From assembly GCA_024760905.1 (NCBI GenBank), contig CM045735.1:12144749-12208748 (forward strand): a stretch of DNA of 64,000 bases. Reading direction: 5' to 3'. This DNA is from Plotosus lineatus (taxonomy: Eukaryota; Chordata; Actinopteri; Siluriformes; Plotosidae). How positions within the stretch are numbered: position 1 is the stretch's first letter; each line of letters begins with the position of its first letter. Under the pieces are notes generated by a model that saw only the letters and a list, made by a program, of their open reading frames with translations, searched no databases and was not told the origin of the DNA. The position numbers and the translations under genes are program-made. Below, in pieces: positions 12,508-21,514 of this stretch.

Positions 12508-12655
12508 ATCCCTCCTAGCCAATGGGAGGTCAGCGGGACGGGATGTTGAGAGATAGCCAATGGGAGGGAGCTGCATCATCCCTCCTAGCCAATAGGAGGC
12601 CAGTGGGGCGGGATGTTGGGAGACAGCCAATGAGAGGCCACTCTCGCATTGTTTG
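12508..12655 (+). promoter_or_regulatory. CCAAT-box and GC-box cluster inside a repeat
   Basis: AGCCAATGGGAGG-type sites occur four times (near 12519, 12555, 12588 and 12626; the third reads CCAATAGGAGG and the fourth CCAATGAGAGG), with G(A/G)CGGGATGTTG following two of them. These match NF-Y and Sp1 core motifs. Promoter activity is inference; a second copy is at 33281-33385. Confidence 0.4.
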
Positions 12656-12788
12656 AATGTTTGAATGGCGCGTTTGGCGCTTTTGTAAGAAGTTGTTTCG
12701 TATACTGAAGGCAAAAATTTAGGAAAATGTTTTTCGTATACTGGATTTTTTGTCTTCAGGGGTTTTCGTAAGAAGGGGGCCGACTATA

Positions 12789-13707
12789 TATAATTGTAGA
12801 AGTAAAGCTGTGGCTGAGTTCTTCTTAGCCAAACTGTAGATTCAAGCAGAACAGTCATTTAAAGTAGACATACATGTCAAACACCTTGAATATTTATTTA
12901 TTTTTGTTTATATATAAGCTAATATTTTCAGTTCAGTTCACTGTCTCGACCATAACAAGTTATAAACATAAGTAAAGCATTTTGCTCTGACATCATAAGC
13001 AGCATTAACTTTCAGATATCACAACCAAACAGCTGCACTTATCCTGAGGAAACCTGATTACATTCACTTTCCCAATGCCTGTTGATAACATGTTGAGATG
13101 TCAGACTGTGTGAGGCTATACATTTGCACTCTGACTGGTCTGCAACTGCACCGCTACACCACTGTGCATCCCATTATAAAACAGAATTATTTTATTTGTT
13201 TTAAATTGGCCACTATTATTATTAGTGTATGCAAAAAAATAATTTATTGCTTTTATTCTCTTCTGTTTATGAGAGAATGATTGCTATGTTGGCAGAAAAA
13301 TAGGCCTTTATAGTCTCATCTACTAATATTCCCAACATTCAAATACAAATTGCGCCAGCTTGTGGTGACAGCCAGGGACAACAGATATGTGTTGCATCAG
13401 TAATGCAGTACTGTGTGTCCTTATTATTTTTATTCTGAAAGCAAACCTGGGATTTTTTTCTGTAGATGCTGCGGAAATGCCAAAAAACTCCAGTGGAATA
13501 AATTACTTAATTCTGCCATCTATGGGTAGAAATTGGTATGAACTTCATGTGCAAATTCAATCAATTCAAAGGCATCAATGTACAGTATTTCGAACAGTTC
13601 TTTTTTTTTTTTAACACATCCAGCAGGGAATTATTTAAAATGGGTACCTTTCAGGGTTGCCAGATGAATGCATTTCAAACCAAATTTGTCTAGTGTTACA
13701 TCAAGTG
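12789..13707. other. No recognised feature
   Basis: AT-rich sequence with short unassignable frames. Confidence 0.4.
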
Positions 13708-14052
13708 TGGGAAGTAGTGGCCTAGTGGTAAAGGTGCTGGATCACTGATCCAAAGGTTGGGGGTTTAAACCCCACTCTCAACAGGTTGTTATTGCTCTAC
13801 CCCCAGTGCAGCTAACTGGTTATCAAAGGCCGGCCATGTCTCTCACTGTCTATGACGTGAGGCTGTAAAAGAACCTTTGTTGACTTTCGCCAAGAGTAGT
13901 CTGCAAAGCCGTCAGCGTGTTTTTGGCCTGGGATGGCCTGGAAAGCTGTCCAGGGTGTACTCCGTCCTTGCCTGGAGTCGGCTGAGATGGGCACCAGCCT
14001 TCCCTGCGACCCTAATTAGGATTAAGTGGTTCAGAAAATGAATGAATGAATA
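13708..14052 (+). mobile_element. SINE-A, nearly complete, L2-like tail
   Basis: The tRNA-like head has an A-box like TGGCCTAGTGG and a decayed B-box (GGTTTAAACCC). The body and tail follow, ending (GAAT)n. Confidence 0.88.
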
Positions 14053-14829
14053 CATCAAGGGTAAATAAACAAAAGCTTGAGAGTGTTAGTATGGAGAAAG
14101 TAAGGCCACTGGTATTGGGTTTAGTCCACCGATACCAGGACCTTGTCTTATTGTCTAATGTTTATCTCCCATTACAATGAGATGAAGATCATATCGCCTT
14201 TATTTTTCATTCTATAAGTTTTCTTTCATGCACACCTATATTCATCAAGCCCCCCCATCCCACCCCCAACCCCTTTTTTTGTAAAAGACCAATCTTGTCC
14301 CTTCGAGGTTTTGTATTATTTTGCTATAAACATAATGCTAATGTTACGGCATTCTTATCAAGTTCTCAGTGTGTCTTCTTTAGAACCGGCACACTATGTG
14401 TATGTGTGTGTGTGTTTTTTTAATATCTAAAGATTGTTGACGTCCAAGTTCTGGAACACCATACCACACCTTTATTGGTTTATACTGCCTTACTAATGCA
14501 TTGTACAAGTGCATACTGGATCCGCCCACTGTTCTGAGGGTGCAGTAGATGTGTTGGTTGCATATGATGAGGTTCCGTGTTCCTTGACCAGCAGAAGAGA
14601 ACCTGCCAATGTGATCATTAGAGGCATGCACAAAGTACGTGCAAAAAAAGTTATCTTTTATTTGAGAATTAGTGTTCAATTCACGACACATAAGAGCTGT
14701 CAGTATATCCAGCAGCTCAATGGTGAAACTTGTGCACTGTTGGCCAGAAGGCTGGAAGTCCCAGGCACTTGCAGACTGTTGTTGTTTGGCTCTGCCTGGC
14801 CGGGGGCCCTTAACTAAATTCTGTTTCAC
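14053..14829. other. No assigned gene; open frame of unknown nature
   Basis: A - strand frame of 149 codons at 14829-14380 is open but matches no family I recognise (contains SFTIELLDILTALMCREL). It could be part of an unknown repeat. Confidence 0.3.
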
Positions 14830-14867
14830 TTGTAAGTCACTTTGGACGAAAGGTAAAGTTGTGTTTG

Positions 14868-15166
14868 GCTTTTTCCACCCAAGCGTAGTGGCTCATCAGT
14901 CCGAAGCTTATCCCCGGTTTCTGTAGCGTGAAATAAGCAGGAGTTCAACTCCTCCTGGATGGGACGCTAGTCCATCGCGGGTTACCTTCCCAGTATATTT
15001 TTTCTGGTACCCATTTATACTGCTGGGTGAACAGAGGCACACTAATGGTTCAGATCTTGCCCAGGGGTCTCAGCACAGTGGGGGTCTAACTGGGATTTGA
15101 ACACACAACCTCCCGGTCATGAGCACAGCAACCTAACCATTACGCCACCGGGCTCACAACTTTGGA
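14868..15166 (-). mobile_element. SINE-C (tRNA-derived), - strand copy
   Basis: In reverse: a head with a GTTCAAATCCC-like B-box, TTAGACCCCCACTGTGCTGA, CACCCAGCAGTATAAATGGG and GCGTCCCATCCAGGAGGAG. The same family is present on the + strand at 16508-16812. Confidence 0.8.
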
Positions 15167-15186
15167 AAAAAGCATCTAATTAAATG

Positions 15187-15458
15187 TTCAGTTCATTTTC
15201 TGTAACCACTTAATCCTAATTAAAGTCGCGAGGAGGCTGGCACCCATCCCAGCCGACTCCGGGCGAGAGCAGAGTACACCCTGGACAGCTCACCAGGCCA
15301 TCACAGGGCGGAAACACGCTGACGGCTTTGCAGCTACTCTTGTCGAAAGACAGCAATGGTTCTTTTACATGAACCTCACACCATAGACAGTGAGAGACAC
15401 GGCCGGCCTTTGGATCAGCAACCCAGCGCCCTAAACCACTAGGCCACCACTGCCCTTA
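15187..15458 (-). mobile_element. SINE-A, L2-like tail
   Basis: Reversed copy: tail GTAACCACTTAATCCTAATT at the left, head CTAGGCCACCACTGCCC at the right. Part of the head is missing. Confidence 0.85.
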
Positions 15459-15954
15459 ATTAAATGTTACGAAATGTAAATTGCAAACTGTGGCAAATTC
15501 GAACCAACAGCTGTAATACTGCAACTCAGTGAGAACGTTCATGCAGCACTGAATCCGTACAAACATTTTGAATCAAAACAAAACAGAAAACCACACGAGG
15601 CACTTCTGAGCTGTAGTTAACTATAGAAAAATGCTAAATTACTGTTGGACATACAGTGAGAAATGGGCGCACTTCATTAAAACATGAATAATTACCTTCT
15701 CTATGCATACGGTTATGTATTAGGAACAAAGAAATGTTTCTCGCTAAGCACTACAACATTACGATTATTCACTACAACGATAATGTGTTTATGGAGAATT
15801 GTTCATTTTTGAAATCCGAAGCAGCTTGAATCCTTTGAAAGTAACTCAGGCTCATTGCTAAAGCCAAAACATTTTCTGCCACTCCAGTAAGCAAGAAGCG
15901 ACATGGATAATCCAAACTGCAAGCATTTCATCAGACTGACCAGGAAAACGTCTC
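15459..15954. other. No recognised feature
   Basis: No repeat or coding signal identified. Confidence 0.4.
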
Positions 15955-16272
15955 TGTCTTCTTTTCCTTTCGGTTTTTTTCCCCTTTATCAGAGATCGCT
16001 ACAGTGAATCATCGGATTCGCATGTTTGATTTGGCGTAGGTTTTTACGTTGGATGCCCTTCCTGACACGACCCTTTCGGAGGCAGAAACACGCTGATGGC
16101 TATGCTGCTACTCTTGTCAAAAGTCAGCAATAGTTCTTTTACATGAACCTCTCACCATAGACAGGGAGAGACATGGCACTGGGGGGGGGGGGGGGGGGGG
16201 GTTTGCACTCGAACCCCCAACCCTAGGATCAGTGGTCCAACACCTTTTAACATCAGATCACCACCGCCCACT
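15955..16272 (-). mobile_element. SINE-A, RTE-type tail
   Basis: The right part is SINE-A head and body reversed. The left part is an RTE-like tail (CTTTTCCTTTCGG, GATCGCTACAGTGAATCATC, then GATGCCCTTCCTGACACGAC). A 20-bp G run lies at about 16182-16201. Confidence 0.85.
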
Positions 16273-16507
16273 GACCAAGAAAACACCAAGGAGTAATAAA
16301 ACACCAAATATAAACGAAAATCAAAACCAAGCTGTATAAGACACCAACATTCTAAAATGAAATAAAACGCACACACATTTTTTGAAAGGAGTCATTCGAA
16401 GGGGTGTGTAGAAATAAACTGAAATTCACAATGGGGTTTGCATGGGGAATTAATAAGAATTAAATGATTTTTGTGAAACCTAAAGCCAGGCAGTGGTGGG
16501 GCTGGTG

Positions 16508-16812
16508 GTGTGGTGGGGCCGGTGGCGTAGTGGGTATGGTGCTGTGCTCATGATCGGGAGGTTGTGTGTTTGAATCCCAGTTAGACCCCCCACTGTGCTA
16601 AGACCCCTGGGCAAGGTCTCAACCACAAGTGTGCCTGTGTTCACCCAGCAGTATAAATGGGTACCAGTAAAATATACTGGGAAGGTAACCTGCGCTGGAT
16701 TAGCGTCCCATCCAGGAAGAGTTGTATTCCTAGTAGCTTCACGCTATGGAAACCGGGGATGAGCCACTATGCCTGATGAGCCACTATGGCTCGGGTGTAA
16801 AAAGAAAAGAAA
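16508..16812 (+). mobile_element. SINE-C (tRNA-derived), + strand copy
   Basis: A-box-like GGCGTAGTGGG, B-box-like GTTTGAATCCC, then CACCCAGCAGTATAAATGGG and GCGTCCCATCCAGGAAG; ends near GGCTCGGGTGTAAAAAG. Confidence 0.82.
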
Positions 16813-16946
16813 GAAAGCCAGGCAGTGGTGGTCTGGTGTTAAAGGTGCTGGATCACTGATCCTAAGGTTGGGGTTCAAGCCCTGCTGTACCCCCAGTGCA
16901 GCTAACTGGGTTATCAAAGGCCGGTCATGTCTCTCACTGTCTATGG

Positions 16947-17709
16947 CAGTGGTTCCTAACCTGGGTTCGATCAAACCCTTGGGGTTCGGTGAGTCAGTCT
17001 CAGGGGTTCGGTGGAGGTCAAGATACACACCTGACTCATATTCATGACGACACGCCCCGCTTGGCCATCACTGGCTGCAGGTGATCACGCTACATTGCTT
17101 GGCCAATCTGTGCTGCAGGAAATTTGGTGTGCTCAGTAGTCGAATTGTGACTGTTGTGATGGTACGTCATGTGATTTCTTTCTTGATGTTTTAATCCATA
17201 CTATGTTGAGTAAAAAATGAAAGTGGTCGGACAAATATGTACAACATGGATTCACATATATAGCGGAACGTGATATTAGTCGGCGTCCCATCTGCATGAT
17301 TTGCAAAGTAGAATCAACCCTGTGCTGACTGACGTATACGTACATGTATATGTACATATAATATCAATAAATATATATTCAATACTATAAATGCTTCTAA
17401 TAACGATTAAGCATTCAAAAATAATGCATAAGATGTAAATAAAACAAATACACACTCATACAGACGCACGCGTGCACGCACTCAGATGCACACCTCACAT
17501 AAAAATGTAAGTAGTTGTGATAGGCGGAGTTCATGCATTGTATTGGTTTTGTTCTTTGAACACAGTAATGCCCCAGTAAAAACATATACCTGTCTTGAAT
17601 TTGAAAAAAAAAAAAAAATCATATTTTATTTTTCACTAAAGAAGGGTTCGGTGAATAAGCATATGAAACTGGTGGGGTTCAGTACCGCCAACAAGGTTAA
17701 GAACCACTG
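16947..17709. mobile_element. hAT-type non-autonomous element with 8-bp TSD
   Basis: Starts CAGTGGTTCCTAACCTGGG and ends AAGGTTAAGAACCACTG, inverted ends typical of hAT elements. The 8-bp GTCTATGG lies directly outside both ends (16939-16946 and 17710-17717). No transposase; a Tigger-type MITE fragment sits inside. Confidence 0.92.
17278..17520. mobile_element. Tigger-type MITE fragment inside the hAT element
   Basis: Contains the family core (TATAATATCAATAAATA, AATAATGCATAAGATGTAAA, CACCTCACATAAAAATGTAA). Both termini are missing or eroded. Confidence 0.75.
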
Positions 17710-17915
17710 GTCTATGGTGAGAGCTTCATATAAAAGCACCATTGCTGACTTTTGACAAGAGTAGCTGCAAAGCCGTCAGTGTGTTTCAGCCCTGCGATGG
17801 CCTGGCAAGCTGTCCGGGGTGTACTCTGTCCTCGCCTGGAGTCAGCTAGGATGGGCGCCAGCCTCCCTGCGACCCTAATTAGGATCAAGTGGTTACAGAA
17901 AATGAATGAATGAAG

Positions 17916-18301
17916 CCTAAAGGTTTAAATGGAATTACAAACATTACAGTTTATTTCCACGTGTATAAAAATGTGAAGATAGTTCTGAAAAAATTTCCGA
18001 GGTAAGTTGGAAATAATGTTTATTAAATTAATCGATTTAATTTGCTGTACATAGGTAAATTGGTCTGATTAAAAGGACCAGAACCAGTTTCTACTAATTG
18101 TCTGCAGCTGCTGTAAAATTGCTGTGACAGGGGATGCTACAGTTGTGGGCGCAGATTTGTAGGAATAAAACTTTCGGCAGAAAAAATTAGTTTCATCAGC
18201 TGCATAAAGATGAGAAAATGCTAATTCATAGAGTCAGCTGGGATAAGCACCAGTCTCCATGTGAACTTAATAAAAGGATAAAGCAGTTTGAAAAATGAAA
18301 T
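17916..18301. other. No recognised feature
   Basis: Nothing identified. Confidence 0.4.
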
Positions 18302-18920
18302 GAGAAATATCTTATCTTAATCTTAATTCTCTCCGTGCCAGGAGAGGACATCGATCTGCCACCGGTGTCAGTCTGCAGCTGCGTGGCGTACTTCTCCCCA
18401 AGCGCTCCAGCCAGCAACGGTCCGCTCTACTTCAACCATCCTTCTCCAGGTGGTTTTTGGGCGGCCTCTTTTCCTGCGTCCTTCCGGGGTCCACTCCATA
18501 GCTACAGCGCAGTCGTCCTTCGGGTCTTTTCTGAGAATGTGGCCGATCCAGTTCCATCTTTTTGTTCTGATTACTTCGCTGATTTTCTTGGTTTCTGCCA
18601 TTTCCAGGATTGTCTTGTTGGATATGTGTTGCTGCCAGCGCACCTTCAATATCCTTCTCAGACACTTGGCTTGGAATGCATCCAGCTTTTTCTCCTCTCC
18701 TTTGGTCAGCTTCCAAGTCTCACAGCCGTATAAAAGCACTGACAACGCCAGGCTTCTGTGCAGGGAGCTTTTCGTCTTCTTGCTGATGTTTTCACTTGTC
18801 CAGATTTTGCTCAGCCGCTTCTACTGGACATTGGCCAGGGCTATCCTTCTCTTGACGTCAGCTCCTCCGCCTCCGTCTTTGGCTACCATGGCTCCAAGAT
18901 GAGTGAAGCGCTCCACCTCC
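18302..18920 (-). pseudogene. LINE fragment, post-RT region
   Basis: The - strand frame 18745-18368 reads VLLYGCETWKLTKGEEKKL, FQAKCLRRILKVRWQQHISN, RWNWIGHILRKDPKDDCAVA and RPKTTWRRMVEVERT, a block common after the RT domain of non-LTR retrotransposons. Further degraded sequence runs to about 18920. The clade is unresolved; it differs from the RTE copies here. Confidence 0.75.
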
Positions 18921-19152
18921 TGACTCTCAACTTTTCTTCAGACTTGATAAATGAAAAATATACTGTATACAAATGGTATCTGTGGTTATTCATGGATTGC
19001 TTATAGCGGGGTCCCCAACCTTTTTATCAACTGGTTAACGCTTGACAATTTTACTGCAGAACAGGGGTGGGGGTGGGGGGGTCATAGATTGTTTATATTG
19101 TAAATATAATTTATTTATTATTATTATTAATATTAATAATAATAATAATAAT

Positions 19153-20245
19153 ATCAAGACTCACGATGAAAGCAAGGACTTCCATAGTTATCTTAAACAC
19201 GCCAAGGCTGCTGGACAGAATCTCAACGTTAATGTTGATTTTGTCGATGGCGAAGTACTGCTGGACGCTACATCTATGTGTGTCAACCAGGTGAAGTCTT
19301 TCATAAAATCTGCTCAGAGTCATCATTTCAAGGAAAAACTGTCTGGAAAACCACGACATCGTGTTTATGTGCAGTGTGTTGGGTGGAACAGTAATCCTTC
19401 GGACTCCTTTGCCTGGATGAAGTCGGCTGGTCTGAAAAGTGAAACTGAGGGCTTTCTTTTTGCTGCTCAGGACCAGTCACTTCCAACACGGAATCGTCAA
19501 TGTAAATCCCAAATGTTGTTTGTGTAGTGAATTTAGTGAAACTGTCCAACACCTTGTCAGTGGTTGTCCTGTTTCAGCACAAACGTCTTATCTGAAAAGA
19601 CATGATGGCATGGCACGTTCCTTTTATTATCGTCTTCGTCATGCGTGTGGTTTTGACTCAGAGGTCCATCCATGGTACGACCCTGATCATGTCCAGGGCG
19701 TCATGGAAAATTTGGGAATCGGCCCATATACAGCCTGAGGATAATTGAAGCCAACATACCTGATCGTGTCCTTTTTGATAAATGCAATGGAATTATTAAT
19801 ATTATTGAATTTTCTGTCCCTTTTGACAGCAGTGTGATTGACAAGATTCAGGAGAAGCATGAAAAATATGCGGACCTCGCCTTTGAAATGTCTCGCTTGT
19901 ATCCAAAGTACAAAGTCGTCCGACTCCTCATTGTTCTCGGCGCCCTCGGTTTGGTACCTCCTGATCTAGTAACACAGATCAAGAATGTGCCTGGGTTTGG
20001 TTCCGGGAGCACAGACATTCTGACAGTCTGGGTAATGCAGAAGGCTGCAGTGTTGGGGAGTCGCCATATTCTCCAGAAAGTTTTTGGTGGGTTTGACTAG
20101 GCAGTGCTTCCTGGGAGAAGTCCCATTCGCTGTCTGGGCTGTGTGTGGAGAGGGTGAAGGCCCTGAGCTGATGATAAGCCAAACCAGCCTGACTGTGCCA
20201 GGATCACCCGATCCCTCTCTGCTGCATGTACTGTAAATCTTTACT
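19153..20245 (+). pseudogene. R4/Rex6-like LINE, 5'-truncated, in AAT array
   Basis: The C-terminal part of a LINE ORF with a zinc-knuckle (CCLCSEFSETVQHLVSGC, about 19510-19570) followed by LKRHDGMARSFYYRLRH, an endonuclease-like part (IPDRVLFDKCNGIINIIEFS, about 19755-19815), KIQEKHEKYADLAFEMSRLY and VLGALGLVPPDLVTQ, ending QKAAVLGSRHILQKVFGG. At least two frame changes and a TGA at about 19737. ATT/AAT triplets lie on both sides (19115-19152 and 20246-20316). R4/Rex6-type is inference from the domain order. Confidence 0.75.
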
Positions 20246-20272
20246 GTGAATAATAATAATAATAATAATAAC

Positions 20273-20316
<44 letters not shown>
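20246..20316. repeat. (AAT)n microsatellite
   Basis: AAT triplets with one AAC interruption, directly after the LINE 3' end. Confidence 0.95.
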
Positions 20317-20746
20317 GCACTCCATGAATGTTATTTTTCAACAGCTGAAATAAAGTTGGTTGGGAAGTAAAAAAAAAAAAAACAAAAAAAACAAAAAAAA
20401 ACCCCACAGGTACTGGTGCACCAGCTGGGAGAATGAAGGCTCAGGCTCAGTCTCACCCAAAATCTCCGCTATTATTTGAAACATGTCCAACTCGCCTCTA
20501 TTCATGTGCCGTCCCCTTGTGGGTTACATTTTAGCACTCAAATGACCGACATGTAACCCAGAGAACCTAATAAAGATCGTTCAGACTCCAATAATAAATA
20601 AAACGGAAATGTGGATTATTCCTTCTGTGGACCGGTGCCAATTGAGCTGCGGCCTGGTACCAGTCCACGGACCAGTGGTTGGGGACCTCTGGCTTCTAGC
20701 ATTAAAAATGACATTAAAAATAAGTATTAAATTATATTTGTGATAC

Positions 20747-20912
20747 CGGCGGCACGATAGCGTAGTGGTTAGCACATCCACCTCACAGAAAGAAGCAGGA
20801 AGGTCCTGGGTTCACTTCCCATCTGAGGCGTTTCTGTGTGGAATTTGTGTGTTCTCCAGTGTTTGTGTGGGTTTCCTCTCCCCCTCCTTGTGTGGGTTTC
20901 CTCACCCCCTCC
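20747..20912 (+). mobile_element. SINE-B head and body
   Basis: GGCGGCACGATAGCGTAGTGG, TTAGCACATCCACCTCACAG, a decayed B-box (GGTTCACTTCCC), GTGTTCTCCAGTGTTTGTG. Truncated by the next SINE. Confidence 0.8.
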
Positions 20913-20924
20913 CAAATCGGGCGG

Positions 20925-21272
20925 TGGTGGCCTCGTGTTGAAGGTGCTGGATCGCTGATCCTAAGTTTGAAGATTCTCGTCCCACTCTCCACAAGATTGT
21001 CACTGGGTTATCAAAGGCCGACCATGTCTCTCACTGTCTATGGTGGTTCATGTAAAAGAACCATTGCTGACTTTTGACAAGAGTAGCAGCATAGCCGTCA
21101 GCGTGTTTCTGCCTCTTGCTAAAGGGTTGTGTCAGGAAGGGCATCCAACATAACAACCTACGCCAAGTCGAATATGTAAATCGTTATGACTTCCATGAAG
21201 ATGGAGGGAGATGATTCGCTGTGGTGACCTCTGAAAGGGAACAGCTGAAAGGAAAAGAAGAGGAAGACTCCG
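20925..21272 (+). mobile_element. SINE-A, RTE-type tail
   Basis: Head CGGTGGTGGCCTCGTG, body to GTCAGCGTGTTTCTGCC, then AAAGGGTTGTGTCAGGAAGG, GCATCCAACATAACAACC, GATGATTCGCTGTGGTGACC and GAAAGGAAAAGAAGAGGAAG. It shows most clearly the join of SINE body to RTE 5'-end-like and 3'-end sequence. Confidence 0.88.
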
Positions 21273-21514
21273 TTTCCTCCCACAGTCCAAAAACATGCAC
21301 AATGGGTTAATTGGCTGTTCCAAATCTCCCATTGGTGTGAGTTTGTCGAATCAGAGATTGGTAATAGGAAGTAAATGGAGATCACATTTTTGGACAATTT
21401 ATTTTATTTACGATCTCAAAAAATAAATTATGTTAATAACAACAATGATACTATTGTAATATTAATCCTATTTTTTGGCTGATACTGTAAAATAAATCAA
21501 GATTGTGTGATCCC

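Larger units (their letters stand above)
11808..12786 (+). mobile_element. TA-flanked non-autonomous DNA element with GT arrays
   Basis: The left end CAGTCGGCTCCCTTCTTG and the right end CGTAAGAAGGGGGCCGACT are imperfect inverted repeats, with TA at both borders, fitting a mariner/Tigger-type insertion into the LINE. The interior holds a tandem repeat with GT arrays and a CCAAT/GC-box cluster. No transposase is present. Confidence 0.7.
16820..17915 (+). mobile_element. SINE-A split by a hAT insertion
   Basis: The left half at 16820-16946 runs from head into CTCACTGTCTATGG. The right half resumes at 17710 with GTCTATGGTGAG and runs through the body and L2-like tail to (ATGA)n. GTCTATGG is duplicated at the two breakpoints. 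Confidence 0.92.
19007..20691. mobile_element. hAT-type element carrying a LINE insertion
   Basis: The ends GGGGTCCCCAACCTTTTTAT and CAGTGGTTGGGGACC are inverted. Flanks GCTTATAG (18999-19006) and GCTTCTAG (20692-20699) match at 7 of 8 positions, fitting a hAT duplication. No hAT transposase was seen; the middle is filled by an R4-like LINE and AAT arrays. Confidence 0.82.

Noticed and set aside
14380..14829. 149-codon - strand frame as a gene
   Set aside because: Opposite-strand frames of similar length overlap it and no family is recognised; possibly part of an unknown repeat.
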